DNA from: JAJEFO01 sp965208685
Lineage (GTDB): Bacteria; Pseudomonadota; Alphaproteobacteria; Rhodobacterales; Rhodobacteraceae
Length of the DNA: 64,000 nt
Assembly: GCA_965208685.1 (NCBI GenBank)
Contig: CBDBPL010000007.1
Span: 744,001 to 808,000, forward strand
Direction: 5' to 3'
Below are positions 9,594 through 19,413 of this stretch, piece after piece. Under the pieces are notes generated by a model. That model was not told where the DNA came from and did no database searches. It saw only the letters and a list, made by a program, of their open reading frames with translations. Within the stretch, counting starts at the first letter, position 1. Each line of letters opens with the position of its first letter. Position numbers and translations under genes: made by a program.

Positions 9594-10286
9594 TCAGGCA
9601 GTGCGCGCTTCCTGCCATGCACGCGGCGCCGCAAGGAAGGATTCCACCTCATTCAAGGTGTCGGAATCAAACTTGTTTCCGGCTTTGGCGGCCTCGAGAA
9701 CGTCCTTCCAAGTGCATAAATGATGGAGCGCAACTCCATGATTTTCGAGCCGTTCCAATGCGTCCGGAAAAATTCCGTAGTAGAAAATGACGGCGGTATG
9801 AGAGCAGGCGGCACCGGTCTCCCTGATGGCATCGACGAAGGACAGCTTCGAGCCGCCGTCGGTGGCAAGATCCTCGACAAGAAGCACTCTATCCCCAGCC
9901 TCCATTACGCCCTCGATTCGCGCGTTCCGGCCGTGGCCCTTGGGTTTCTTGCGGATGTAGCTCATGGGCAGGCCGAGTCGTTCCGCAACAAAGGCGGCGA
10001 ACGGAATTCCGGCAGTCTCTCCGCCGGCGATGTTGTCAAAGGCATCAATGCCGGTGCGACGCAAGACGCTCGCAGCCAGATAGTCCATGAGGCGACAGCG
10101 GATGTCCGGGTAGGAGATCAGTTTCCTGCAATCGATGTAGGTTGGCGAAGGCAGTCCGCTTGACAGCTTGAATGGCTCTTCAGCATTGAAGTGCACCGCA
10201 TCGGCTTCGAGGAGCATCTCTGCGCTCTGCCGCGCGATTTCCGCATCATCGGGGCAGCTTGAGGGGATGGAGACCGTCGGGAACAT
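9594..10286 (-). CDS. pyrE: Orotate phosphoribosyltransferase
   Basis: 230 residues. It converts orotate and PRPP to orotidine 5'-phosphate in de novo pyrimidine synthesis. Supporting motifs are SGLPSPTYIDCRKLISYP at the N-terminal substrate region, NIAGGETAGIPFA, YIRKKPKGHG (catalytic loop lysines), and the PRPP-binding loop VLLVEDLATDGGS. GAGG precedes the ATG at 10286. It lies 59 bases downstream of pyrC on the same strand, so the two probably form a pyrimidine operon. The final ~20 residues are a species-specific tail. Confidence 0.95.
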   Translation of the reverse strand: MFPTVSIPSSCPDDAEIARQSAEMLLEADAVHFNAEEPFKLSSGLPSPTYIDCRKLISYPDIRCRLMDYLAASVLRRTGIDAFDNIAGGETAGIPFAAFVAERLGLPMSYIRKKPKGHGRNARIEGVMEAGDRVLLVEDLATDGGSKLSFVDAIRETGAACSHTAVIFYYGIFPDALERLENHGVALHHLCTWKDVLEAAKAGNKFDSDTLNEVESFLAAPRAWQEARTA

Positions 10287-10345
10287 CTTTTGCCTCGCAA
10301 CTCGGTTTCATTGGATGTGACGTCCGATTCGGACGGAACTGGCGA

Positions 10346-11389
10346 TCATGGCGCGACTCGCCAATGGACCGGCGTGCCCGGATTGAAGACCGTCACCGGG
10401 CCCGCACCGGTTCGCACTTCCCTTGGGAACTCGACCGGATCTCCCTTCTGCAGCGTGATCTCGGCAACGTTTCGGGGAAGGCCGTAGAAGCTTGCCCCGT
10501 GAATCGAGACAAATCCCTCCAGCCGATCCAACGCATCGGCTGCGTCGAAGACCTCCGCCAGGCACGCGAGCGCAACCGGTGCCGTGAAGCATCCGGCGCA
10601 TCCGCACGCACTCTCCTTTGCCTCGGTTGCGTGAGGTGCGCTGTCGGTTCCCAGGAAGAATGACGGGTTGCCGTTCGTGGCGGCCTTGACCAGCGCCGGT
10701 CGGTGGGTGCCGCGCTTCAGGATCGGCAGGCAATAGAAATGCGGGCGGATGCCGCCTGCCAGCATGTCGTTCCGGTCGAGCATCAGGTGCTGGACGGTAA
10801 TGGTTGCACCGAGGTCGCCGTCTCCCTCGGTCGCATAGGCGGCAGCCTCGGCGGTCGTTATATGCTCCATCACGACGCGCAGGCCCGGCGTCCTGCGACG
10901 AATCGGGTCGAGCACCTCGTCGATGAAGACCGCTTCACGATCAAAGATGTCGACCTCGGGGCGTGTCACCTCGCCGTGGACGCAAAGCGGCAAGCTGATC
11001 TCGGCCATCGTTTCGAGGACACCTCGGATCTTGTCGAAGTCGCGCACCCCGCCTGCGGAATTCGTCGTCGCCCCAGCTGGATACAGCTTGACCGCCTTGA
11101 CGAGCCCGCTGTCAGCCGCGGCCTTCACGTCGACCGGGTCAGTGTCCTCGGTCAGATAGAGCGTCATCAGCGGCTCGAATTCGGAACCCTTCGGCAGGGC
11201 CGCCATGATGCGGTCGCGGTAATTGGCGGCATCGTGCGACGTGACGACGGGTGGCGACAGATTCGGCATGATGATTGCGCGCGCGAAATGTGCAGCGGAG
11301 CAGGGCAGGACGCCCTTCATCATGGCGCCGTCGCGCAGGTGCAGATGCCAGTCATCTGGCCGCCTGATGGTCAGCGTGGCGTCATTCAT
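10346..11389 (-). CDS. pyrC: Dihydroorotase (PyrC type)
   Basis: 347 residues of the homodimeric class II dihydroorotase, a zinc amidohydrolase closing carbamoyl-aspartate to dihydroorotate. The N-terminal metal-binding DWHLHLRDG is present, as are MPNLSPPV, KLYPAGATTNS (the lysine normally carbamylated), LCVHGEV, VMEHITTAEA and GTDSAPH. GAGGAA lies just before the ATG at 11389. It is cotranscribed with pyrE downstream. Confidence 0.96.
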   Translation of the reverse strand: MNDATLTIRRPDDWHLHLRDGAMMKGVLPCSAAHFARAIIMPNLSPPVVTSHDAANYRDRIMAALPKGSEFEPLMTLYLTEDTDPVDVKAAADSGLVKAVKLYPAGATTNSAGGVRDFDKIRGVLETMAEISLPLCVHGEVTRPEVDIFDREAVFIDEVLDPIRRRTPGLRVVMEHITTAEAAAYATEGDGDLGATITVQHLMLDRNDMLAGGIRPHFYCLPILKRGTHRPALVKAATNGNPSFFLGTDSAPHATEAKESACGCAGCFTAPVALACLAEVFDAADALDRLEGFVSIHGASFYGLPRNVAEITLQKGDPVEFPREVRTGAGPVTVFNPGTPVHWRVAP

Positions 11390-11475
11390 GCGTTTCCTCT
11401 ATCGGAACGGGTGCCGGGGTGCCAGAGTCTCGAAATCTGACGAGAATCGGTTAGGATTGTCGTCGGAAGACGGAA

Positions 11476-11778
11476 ATGGGTGGAATGATGCTGGTGGCAT
11501 TTGTCTTGGGTCTGGCCGCGGGTTGGGGAGCCTTTCATGCCGAAGATCATGCAAGGAGGCTGTTGTCGCTGACCTTCTCGATCAGCGAGGACCTGATCAA
11601 GGCGGTCGAGCTGCGCGCGACCGCGCTTGCGGGATGCGTATTGCTGGCGGCGGTCGCGTCGTGGCTGGTGTCGGAGGATCACGCGGTGCCGTTGGCAATT
11701 GGCGTGCTCGTCGGCGTATTGCTGCCGCGCCTTCAAGAACGCGTTCGTGCCGCAAGGACGCCCGACTACGACAGTTGA
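11476..11778 (+). CDS. Small hypothetical membrane protein
   Basis: About 100 residues with an N-terminal hydrophobic helix (MLVAFVLGLAAGWGAF) and a second hydrophobic pair around residues 48-85 (AGCVLLAAVASWLV and AIGVLVGVLLP). The short C-terminal tail is basic. An alternative ATG at 11485 would remove three residues. It diverges from pyrC. No family is recognised. The composition and charge pattern look like a genuine inner-membrane protein rather than a chance frame. Confidence 0.55.
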   Translation: MGGMMLVAFVLGLAAGWGAFHAEDHARRLLSLTFSISEDLIKAVELRATALAGCVLLAAVASWLVSEDHAVPLAIGVLVGVLLPRLQERVRAARTPDYDS

Positions 11779-11926
11779 GGTGAACCGGCGACAGCCGGCG
11801 GCCATGTCTGACCGGAGCGATTTGGGGTCCAGCAGGCCGACGGCGCATCGCGTTCATGCTGGAAGGTTGGCGTTGAGCCGTTGACGGTTCGGTCGGACCT
11901 TCCGGGCGGATCGTGGCGTGGCCGAC

Positions 11927-13147
11927 TCAGAAGAACGCCTGCAGTCCGGTTTGCGCCCTGCCAAGAATCAGCGCGTGGATGTCATGCGTGCCTTCGTAGG
12001 TGTTCACAGTCTCCAGGTTCATTGCATGGCGGATGACCTGAAACTCCTCCGAGATCCCGTTGCCGCCATGCATGTCGCGCGCCATGCGGGCGATGTCGAG
12101 CGCCTTGCCGCAGTTGTTGCGCTTCAGGATCGAGATCATCTCGGGAGCGGCACGGCCTTCATCCATCAGCCGGCCGACCCGCAACGTGCCCTGGAGTCCG
12201 AGCGCAATTTCGGTCTGCATGTCCGCCAGCTTCTTCTGGAACAGCTGTGTAGCCGCAATCGGCCTGCCGAACTGCTTGCGGACAAGCCCGTACTGCCGTG
12301 CTGCCGTCCAGCAGAACTCGGCAGCTCCCAAAACGCCCCAGGCGATGCTGTAGCGCGCGCGATTCAGGCACCCGAAGGGACCCTTGAGCCCCTCGACATC
12401 GGGCAGGAGCGCCTCTTCGCCGACTTCGACGCCGTCGAGCACGATCTCTCCGGTCACGCTTGCCCTCAAAGACTGCTTCCCCTCGATCTTCGGTGCAGAC
12501 AGTCCCTTTGTGCCCTGTTCGAGCACGAAGCCTCGAATCCTGCCGCCGTGGGCGTCGGACTTTGCCCAAACGACAAACACATCGGCGATCGGGGAGTTTG
12601 ATATCCACGTCTTCGAACCGTTCAGCCGGTAGCAGCCGCCAGCCATTTCGGCCCGGGTTTTCATCGCAGCCGGGTCGGAGCCCGCTTCCGCCTCCGTCAG
12701 GCCGAAGCAGCCGATGAGGTTGCCTGCCGCGAGGCCGGGAAGGTACTTCTCGCGCTGCGCGTCCGTGCCGTAGGCGAATATGGGATACATCACCAGCGAA
12801 GACTGGACCGACATCATGGAACGGTAGCCGGAATCGATTCGCTCGATTTCGCGGGCCACGAGCCCGTAGGTCACGTAACTGGAGCCGAGCCCGCCGAACT
12901 CTTCGGGAATCGTGATGCCCAGCAGTCCGGCCTCTCCCATCTCCGCCATGACTTCCGGTTCCACACGCTCTTCGGCGTAAGCCGCCCGAACGCGGTGCGC
13001 GAGACGGCCGCCCGCGAAAGCTCGGGCCGCCTCGGCCAGCATGCGCTCGTCTTCGGTCAGCTGGTCGGCGAGGCGAAACGGGTCCTCCCATGCAAATTCC
13101 GAGAGGTCCGGTGCGTCCTTGGCCTTGATTCCGTCCTGCGCGTTCAT
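11927..13147 (-). CDS. gcdH: Acyl-CoA dehydrogenase, probable glutaryl-CoA dehydrogenase
   Basis: 406 residues. An FAD-dependent acyl-CoA dehydrogenase with CFGLTEAEAGSDP (flavin/substrate loop), TWISNSPIADVFVVWAK and RKQFGRPIAATQLFQ. The C-terminal TYEGTHDIHALILGR carries the catalytic glutamate near residue 385. The EGTHDIHAL form and ARDMHGGNGI are typical of glutaryl-CoA dehydrogenase, which oxidises and decarboxylates glutaryl-CoA to crotonyl-CoA in lysine and tryptophan breakdown. AGGAAGGA precedes the ATG. No CoA-transferase partner lies beside it, so the substrate assignment rests on motifs. Confidence 0.9.
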   Translation of the reverse strand: MNAQDGIKAKDAPDLSEFAWEDPFRLADQLTEDERMLAEAARAFAGGRLAHRVRAAYAEERVEPEVMAEMGEAGLLGITIPEEFGGLGSSYVTYGLVAREIERIDSGYRSMMSVQSSLVMYPIFAYGTDAQREKYLPGLAAGNLIGCFGLTEAEAGSDPAAMKTRAEMAGGCYRLNGSKTWISNSPIADVFVVWAKSDAHGGRIRGFVLEQGTKGLSAPKIEGKQSLRASVTGEIVLDGVEVGEEALLPDVEGLKGPFGCLNRARYSIAWGVLGAAEFCWTAARQYGLVRKQFGRPIAATQLFQKKLADMQTEIALGLQGTLRVGRLMDEGRAAPEMISILKRNNCGKALDIARMARDMHGGNGISEEFQVIRHAMNLETVNTYEGTHDIHALILGRAQTGLQAFF

Positions 13148-13193
13148 GCCCGGATCCTTCCTGCGGCCAGCATTCGCGGAGCGGCAGCCCCGG

Positions 13194-13736
<543 letters not shown>

Positions 13737-13947
13737 GGTGATGCGTCCTTTTCTTGTTGCTACAGGTGCACGAAATTATGTCCGGACTAGAGGGGATTCA
13801 ACCAGATTTGCAAGACAAAACGGCGCGTGCAACGGCAGTTTCCTGCCGTCCTGTTGCAAGTCCTAGCCTTCGCCCGGAGAGATGATCTTGCTGCTGGGTC
13901 TTGATTGAGGGCCGGGCGTGCCGACAGGAGCAGGCCCGGAACAGGCC

Positions 13948-14784
13948 TCAGATGCCGTCGCCGACAAAGGCCTTTTCGACAACGTAGTGCCTTGGATCGC
14001 TGTTCGCGCCCTCTTCAAGCCCGAAACCCTCGAGAACGGCCTTCATGTCCTTGATGAAGTCGAACGACCCGCAGACCATGCCGCGGTCCCTGTCCGGGCT
14101 GACGCCGTCGATGGCCAGGTCTGTGAGCACCTTGCCCGACAAGAGGTTGTCGGTGATCCTGCCCATGGTCGGGCTGCGTTCTCGCGTGGTCGAGGGGTAG
14201 TATCTCAGCCTGTCCGCAAAGCCTTTGCCGATGAGCTCTGCCAGCAGGTCGTCGGCGCGGACGCCCTCGATCAACTCGCGACCGTAGTCCAATTCTGCCA
14301 CGTCGCGGCATGTATGCATCAGGATGACTTCGCCGTAACGTTCATAGGTGTCCGGATCCCGCACCAGCGAGGCAAATGGCGCGATGCCGGTTCCGGTCGC
14401 GAAGAGCCAGAGGCGGTCGCCGGGCAGCAGCGCGTCAAGAACCAGCGTTCCGACGGGCTTGGTGCGAAGGATGATCTGCTCCCCTTCCCTTACATGCTGG
14501 AGCCGCGAGGTCAGTGGACCGTCCGGAACCTTGATCGAATAGAACTCCAACTCGTCGTCCCATGCAGGAGAGGCGATGGAATAGGCACGAAGAAGGGGCT
14601 TGCCGCTTTCCCCCAAGAGCCCAAGCATCACGAACTCGCCCGAGCGAAAGCGCAGGGATGCCGGCCGGGTCACGCGGAAGGAGAACAGCCGATCCGTCCA
14701 GTGCCGGACATGTGTCACGGTCTGGGCGTCTGGCAGCGTTACCGTCTTGGCATTCACAGTGGCTACGGGCATCTGGTCGGTCAT
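13948..14784 (-). CDS. fpr: Ferredoxin--NADP(+) reductase
   Basis: 278 residues of the bacterial FAD-containing ferredoxin/flavodoxin NADP reductase family. It has the FAD motif RAYSIASP, the NADP-binding start LFATGTGIAPFASL, and MVCGSFDFIKDMKAVLE. It ends with the family-typical VEKAFVGDGI, close to the usual VERAFV form. It would pass electrons from NADPH to ferredoxin or flavodoxin. It lies just downstream of the DUF934-cysH-cysI genes on the same strand, so it plausibly feeds electrons to the ferredoxin-type sulfite reductase. No strong ribosome-binding site is seen before 14784; 14772 is an alternative start. Confidence 0.93.
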   Translation of the reverse strand: MTDQMPVATVNAKTVTLPDAQTVTHVRHWTDRLFSFRVTRPASLRFRSGEFVMLGLLGESGKPLLRAYSIASPAWDDELEFYSIKVPDGPLTSRLQHVREGEQIILRTKPVGTLVLDALLPGDRLWLFATGTGIAPFASLVRDPDTYERYGEVILMHTCRDVAELDYGRELIEGVRADDLLAELIGKGFADRLRYYPSTTRERSPTMGRITDNLLSGKVLTDLAIDGVSPDRDRGMVCGSFDFIKDMKAVLEGFGLEEGANSDPRHYVVEKAFVGDGI

Positions 14785-14847
14785 GGCATTTGCGCCGGTT
14801 GCATCGGCGTCCCTTCCTAAAGATTGCGTTGGGTGGAGTAAACGGCC

Positions 14848-15261
14848 TTATGCGCGCAGCCGGGCCTGGTAGTCATGGGACTGCCAGTCTGACCGTCGCA
14901 GCCATTGTTCCTCGGGCTGACGGGCTGCAAGCTGGTCATCGATCTCCACTTCGTCGAAGCCCGCGCGACGCGCCATCGCGTATTGATCCGCAATCACGTG
15001 GCCACTCGCACGAATGCGGCCGCCGTATCCCATCAGGCGCAAGACGCGGGCAATTGTGAATCCGCGTCCGTCAGCGAATTCCGGGAAATTCACCCGGATC
15101 AGCTCGATGGCATGCAGGTGATCGCTCAGTATCGTCGGATCAGCATCCGAGGCGAGTTCCACGGCAAGTCCTGCCTGGCCGGCCGGAAGTTGGTCGGGCG
15201 GCCTGAAGTCCCAGTCCCGCTCTTCTGTGCGAAACCCGCTGTCCGTCACCAGAATGGTCAT
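14848..15261 (-). CDS. DUF934 protein, sulfite-reduction accessory
   Basis: 137 residues matching the DUF934 family: ADGRGFTIARVLRLMGYGG and HVIADQYAMARRAGFDEVE are its conserved blocks. The family is regularly encoded next to sulfite reductase and PAPS/APS reductase and is thought to assist sulfite reduction, but the biochemical role is not known. AGGAGAG lies seven bases before the ATG at 15261. The start overlaps the end of cysH by four bases, which indicates translational coupling. Confidence 0.9.
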   Translation of the reverse strand: MTILVTDSGFRTEERDWDFRPPDQLPAGQAGLAVELASDADPTILSDHLHAIELIRVNFPEFADGRGFTIARVLRLMGYGGRIRASGHVIADQYAMARRAGFDEVEIDDQLAARQPEEQWLRRSDWQSHDYQARLRA

Positions 15262-16010
15262 GTGAACTCTCCTGTCGGCCCCTTGCGACGCATCCGACCC
15301 TCCAAGAAGTGAATCCCGCACTCGTCCTTGTCGTGCCCTCGCCAGCGTCCGGCGCGATGGTCCTCTCCCGGTGCGACGCGCGTCGTGCAAGGAAGGCATC
15401 CAAGCGACGGGAAGCCCCTTGCGACGAGAGGATGCCGTGGCAAGCGGTTGTTGCTGATGTAGTCCTGCACGTCCGAAGCCGACCAATGCGCGAGCGGGTT
15501 GACCTTGATCCGTGTGGGGCCGTCCGCCTCAAAGAAATCCAGCTCCGTGCGCTGGCCTCCCTGATACCGCTTGCGACCTGTCACCCATGCGTCGAATCCG
15601 GCCAACGCGACTCTCAGGGGCTCGGTCTTGCGCAAGTGGCAGCAGGCGTCGGGATCGCGGCGATGCAGGTTGCCGCCTGGATCGTTCCGAAACACGGATT
15701 CCCGGTCCGGACGGATCACGCGAACATCGGTGAGCCTGAGTTGCCGGGCGACCTCGCGCTGGTATTCCAGCGTTTCCGGAAACAGCATTTCGGTGTCTAC
15801 GAAAAGGACGGGGGTTGTCCGGTCGATGACGCTGGCCATGTGCAGGAGCACCACTGCCTCCGCACCGAAAGACGAGACAAGGGCTGCGTTGCCCGTCTCG
15901 GGGTCGTGGAGGGCATGCGCCAGAACTTCCGCCGCCGCATGATGCGCGAATCGGCGATTCAGTTCAGCCGCGCGCTCGGCGGGTGGGGCGAGGGGGGCTT
16001 CAAGCGGCAT
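15258..16010 (-). CDS. cysH: Phosphoadenylyl-/adenylyl-sulfate reductase
   Basis: 250 residues. It reduces activated sulfate (PAPS or APS) to sulfite. Visible motifs are VSSFGAEAVVLLHM (nucleotide loop), LFVDTEMLFPETLEY, VTGRKRYQGGQR, and near the C-terminus DECGIHF with the catalytic cysteine at about residue 231. The paired CC in DACCHLRKTEPL and the CLPC near residue 210 are the four 4Fe-4S ligands characteristic of APS-type reductases. APS is therefore the likely substrate. The gene overlaps cysI upstream by 11 bases and the DUF934 gene downstream by 4 bases. Confidence 0.94.
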   Translation of the reverse strand: MPLEAPLAPPAERAAELNRRFAHHAAAEVLAHALHDPETGNAALVSSFGAEAVVLLHMASVIDRTTPVLFVDTEMLFPETLEYQREVARQLRLTDVRVIRPDRESVFRNDPGGNLHRRDPDACCHLRKTEPLRVALAGFDAWVTGRKRYQGGQRTELDFFEADGPTRIKVNPLAHWSASDVQDYISNNRLPRHPLVARGFPSLGCLPCTTRVAPGEDHRAGRWRGHDKDECGIHFLEGRMRRKGPTGEFT

Positions 16011-17670
16011 TGGCGCCTGCCCGTTCCGGATACAGGGCTGCCTTGAACGGCCCGATCCCCAGCCGCCGGTACGTTTGGAGGAAGGTCTCCCTTCCGCCGC
16101 TGCGCAGGTCGAGATAGGCGTGGACCAGCCGTTCGACGGCGGGCACGATCTCTTCCGCCGAGAAACCGGGTCCTGCACGTTCGCCGATCGCCGCCGTTTC
16201 GGTTCCGTCGCCGCCGAGCGTGATCTGGTAGTTCTCCACGCCGGCCCGATCGAGGCCGAGAATTCCGATGTGGCCGACGTGATGGTGCCCGCAAGCGTTT
16301 ATGCATCCCGAGATCTTGATCTTCAGTTCCCCGATCCCGTGTTCGAGCTTCAACTCGTCGAATCGTTGCGCAATCTCCTGTGCAATCGGTATCGAGCGCG
16401 CGGTCGCCAGGGCACAATAGTCCATTCCCGGACATGCGATGATGTCCGAGATCAGTCCGACATTGGCAGTGGCCAGCCCGTGTTCCCTGAGAACCGAGTG
16501 GACCTCCGGAAGATCCGACTTGTGCACGTGGGGCAGGATGACGTTCTGCTCGTGACTGATGCGCAACTCGTCATGGCCGAAACGCTCGGCGAGATCCGCC
16601 AGGGCGCGCATCTGGTCGGATGTCGCGTCCCCCGGCGTCGCACCATGCGCCTTCAGCGAGACGGTGACGATCGCGTAGCCTTCGGCCTTGTGAGGGGCAA
16701 GGTTGATGTCGCTCCAGGAGCGAAAGGCCGGATCAGCCTCTCGCGCCTTGTCGTACTGGCCCAGGGGCGCGGACCGGAAAGCGGGGGGCGCAAAGTCTCG
16801 TTCGATACGTGCCAGCATTGCCAGGTCAGCCCCGCCGAACTGCGACTTCAATTGTTCGAACCAGGTGTCCACGCGGGTTCTGAATTCGTCCAGGCCGGTT
16901 TCGGCAATCGTGATCTTGATCCGCGCCTTGTACTTGTTGTTCCGCCGTCCGAGTGCGTTGTACACGCTGACGATGGCTTCCAGGTAGGGCAGCAGGTCGG
17001 TGCGCGGCAGGAACTCCCGGATGACCTTGCCGATCATGGGAGTCCGCCCGAGTCCGCCGCCGACAATGACTTCGAAGCCGGGTTCTCCTGTCTCGTTCCG
17101 GATCATTCGCAGTCCGATGTCATGGGCGCGGGTCACGGCCCGGTCGTTTGGCGAACCGGTGACGGCGATCTTGAATTTCCTGGGAAGGAACTGGAATTCC
17201 GGATGGTCGGTCGACCATTGGCGTATCAGTTCCGCCACGGGCCGCGGATCCGCGATCTCGTCGGCGGCGGCGCCCGCGAAATGGTCGGCCGTCACGTTGC
17301 GGATCGTGTTGCCGCTCGTCTGTATCGCATGCATCTCGACGTCTGCGAGCGCATCCAGGATGTCGGGCGTGTCTGCCAGTCTTGGCCAGTTGAACTGAAC
17401 GTTCTGCCGAGTGGTGAAGTGGCCGTACCCCTTGTCCCAGCGCTCCGCGATCATCGCAAGCTGCCGCATCTGCCCGGAATTGAGTGTTCCGTACGGTATC
17501 GCGACGCGCAGCATGTAGGCGTGCAACTGCAGGTACAAGCCGTTCATCAGGCGAAGCGGCTTGAATTCGTCCTCGGTCAGGCTGCCGTCGATCCGGCGAT
17601 CGACCTGGGCTCGAAACTGCGCAACGCGCTCCCGCACGAAGGAGTCGTCGAATTCGGAATACTGATACAT
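16000..17670 (-). CDS. cysI: Sulfite reductase hemoprotein (nitrite/sulfite reductase family)
   Basis: 556 residues. It reduces sulfite to sulfide with siroheme and a 4Fe-4S cluster. The cluster/siroheme cysteines are in ACPGMDYCALA and GCINACGHHHVGHIG. The ferredoxin-like lobes contain HFTTRQNVQFNWP and RISHEQNVILPHV. The start MYQYSEFDD at 17670 matches the family N-terminus; the frame is open upstream but overlaps the DUF2849 gene. The order DUF2849-cysI-cysH-DUF934 with near-zero spacing indicates one operon. With fpr nearby, ferredoxin or flavodoxin is the likely electron donor. Confidence 0.95.
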   Translation of the reverse strand: MYQYSEFDDSFVRERVAQFRAQVDRRIDGSLTEDEFKPLRLMNGLYLQLHAYMLRVAIPYGTLNSGQMRQLAMIAERWDKGYGHFTTRQNVQFNWPRLADTPDILDALADVEMHAIQTSGNTIRNVTADHFAGAAADEIADPRPVAELIRQWSTDHPEFQFLPRKFKIAVTGSPNDRAVTRAHDIGLRMIRNETGEPGFEVIVGGGLGRTPMIGKVIREFLPRTDLLPYLEAIVSVYNALGRRNNKYKARIKITIAETGLDEFRTRVDTWFEQLKSQFGGADLAMLARIERDFAPPAFRSAPLGQYDKAREADPAFRSWSDINLAPHKAEGYAIVTVSLKAHGATPGDATSDQMRALADLAERFGHDELRISHEQNVILPHVHKSDLPEVHSVLREHGLATANVGLISDIIACPGMDYCALATARSIPIAQEIAQRFDELKLEHGIGELKIKISGCINACGHHHVGHIGILGLDRAGVENYQITLGGDGTETAAIGERAGPGFSAEEIVPAVERLVHAYLDLRSGGRETFLQTYRRLGIGPFKAALYPERAGANAA

Positions 17671-17674
17671 AGGT

Positions 17675-18012
17675 TCATGCCTCTTCGAAGTGACTTGCCA
17701 GGGCGACGGCCTGTTTCTGCTGCTGCTTGCCGTGGAAGTAGTTTGAGGGGCCCTTCGTGCGCAGCGTTTCGCGAACATGGACGGGAATCGGGCCGTTCTT
17801 GCCCGGGGCGGCGTCGGCCAGATAGGCCCCGACGACAAGATCGGGTTGCGAGATCGCGAAGAGAAGCCGATCCTCGGCGACCGCCTCGTCTTCGATGAGC
17901 TCGGCCTCCGACATGTTTCGTGTCCAGCGGTCGTCGGCGGCCAGCCAAACCGTGTCTCCTTCAAGCAGCGAACTGGCAGTGACGACTTTCGGTGAATGAC
18001 GGTGACGGCTCA
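17675..18012 (-). CDS. DUF2849 protein
   Basis: 112 residues matching DUF2849, a small alphaproteobacterial family almost always found between cysG and cysI. Recognisable blocks are VVTASSLLEGDTVWLAADD and VVGAYLADA. The C-terminal GKNGPIPVHVRETLRTKGPS is also present. It starts overlapping the last three bases of cysG and ends four bases before cysI. No biochemical function is established; context points to sulfite assimilation. Confidence 0.9.
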
Positions 18013-19413
18013 TTGGACGACCTCCCTTTCTTTTTCTGGACGGGCGATGGCTTCGGTGCCGCGGGGCGCGAGGCCGTAGAGGACGAGGACCGGGCCGGTC
18101 ATGTCGGCCTCGGCGATGTCTTCGGACAGGTAGGCCAGCTCCGAAGCAACGACACGCTGGCTGGCGCACGTGGCGCTCTCGACGACGGTGACGGGCGTGT
18201 CGGGCGACGCGCCGTGCATCATCAGCCTTCCCTGGAGGAAGCGGGCGGATTTCTTTCCCATATAGATCGCGACGACCTCGCCCGGGCGGGCGAGTGCGCG
18301 CCAGTCATGTTCGGCATAGCCTTCGACGTCGTGGCCCGTGATCAGCCGCACGCTCGAGTTGCGCTCGCGGCGCGTGAGGCTCCGGCCGATGCCTGCTGCG
18401 GCAGCCGAGGCCGCGGTGATGCCCGGTATCACGGAGCAGGAAACGCCGGCTGCTGCGCAGGCATCGATTTCCTCGTCGAGCCGGCCGAAGACAGTCGCGT
18501 CTCCGGACTTGAGTCGCACGACGTGCCGGCCTTCCGAGGCATGCTGCACCAGCAAGGCATTGATCTCGGCTTGCGGTGTCGACGGGGCAAAACCCTGCTT
18601 TCCCGCGTTGACGATGAGAGCCTCTCGCCGCGCAAGGTCCAGGATCCCGGGTGTTACCAGCCTGTCATGGATCACGACGTCGGCGTCGTGGAGTGCACGC
18701 CTTGCCTTGAGAGTGAGAAGATCCGGGTCTCCCGGACCCGATCCGACGAAGGTCACGCTGCCGATGTCGGGCCGTGCACTCATGTGTTCCGCCAGCAAGC
18801 GTTCCAAGGTGTCAGCCAGCGCGGCCTCGCCGCCATTGTCGTAGGCGCGCGGGCCGACCCGCGAATAGTAGTCCGACCAGAATGTCCGGCGCTTTCGGCC
18901 GAGGGGCAGCGCCTTCGCCAGCTTGCGGAAGCCCTTGGCGACCCTGGCGAGAGATCCAAGTGCCGGTGGCAGGCTTTCTTCCAGTTCGGCCTTGATCGCG
19001 CGCGCCAGCACCGGTGCGGCGCCTTCGGTTCCGATGGCCACCACCACCGGGTCGCGGTCCACCATGGCTGGCGTGATGAAGTCCGAGGTCTCCAGGTTGT
19101 CCACATGATTGACGAGGACCCCGGCCTTGCGCGCAAGTGTCACGACCCTTTGGTCCTCGTCCGCATCTTCGCTTGCCGCGTAGACCAGCGCCTTGCCGGC
19201 CATGTCCGCGGCCTCGATTGCGCGGGGCACCAGCGTCAGCTGGCCGTTGCAGGCCAGCGCGCGGATGTCGGCGTGGGGGGCAGCGGAATAGACCGTGAGC
19301 CTGGCGTCCGTCTTCAGCAGGAGCCGCAGCTTTGCCAGCGCGGTCTCTTCCCCGCCCGAGACGGCGATGTCGCGGCCTTCGACATCCAGGAAGATCGGGA
19401 AATGCTTCATCAT
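18010..19413 (-). CDS. cysG: Siroheme synthase (fused dehydrogenase/ferrochelatase and uroporphyrinogen methyltransferase)
   Basis: 467 residues. The N-terminal third is the precorrin-2 dehydrogenase/ferrochelatase part (FPIFLDVEGRDIAVSGGEE, VYAASEDADEDQRV). From about residue 215 the SAM-dependent uroporphyrinogen-III methyltransferase begins (SVTFVGSGPGDPDLLTLKA, VVRLKSGDATVFGR, VIPGITAASAAAA). It makes the siroheme needed by the adjacent sulfite reductase. Two adjacent ATGs at 19413 and 19410 follow a GGAG. It is first in the cys operon and is divergent from the Lrp-type regulator. Confidence 0.95.
   Translation of the reverse strand: MMKHFPIFLDVEGRDIAVSGGEETALAKLRLLLKTDARLTVYSAAPHADIRALACNGQLTLVPRAIEAADMAGKALVYAASEDADEDQRVVTLARKAGVLVNHVDNLETSDFITPAMVDRDPVVVAIGTEGAAPVLARAIKAELEESLPPALGSLARVAKGFRKLAKALPLGRKRRTFWSDYYSRVGPRAYDNGGEAALADTLERLLAEHMSARPDIGSVTFVGSGPGDPDLLTLKARRALHDADVVIHDRLVTPGILDLARREALIVNAGKQGFAPSTPQAEINALLVQHASEGRHVVRLKSGDATVFGRLDEEIDACAAAGVSCSVIPGITAASAAAAGIGRSLTRRERNSSVRLITGHDVEGYAEHDWRALARPGEVVAIYMGKKSARFLQGRLMMHGASPDTPVTVVESATCASQRVVASELAYLSEDIAEADMTGPVLVLYGLAPRGTEAIARPEKEREVVQ

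Noticed and set aside
7830..9719. Long plus-strand open frame opposite dnaB
   Set aside because: Arginine/proline-rich composition with no motifs; the other strand encodes complete DnaB. High-GC shadow.
16075..17898. Long plus-strand open frame opposite cysI
   Set aside because: No family resemblance; the minus strand holds full-length sulfite reductase.
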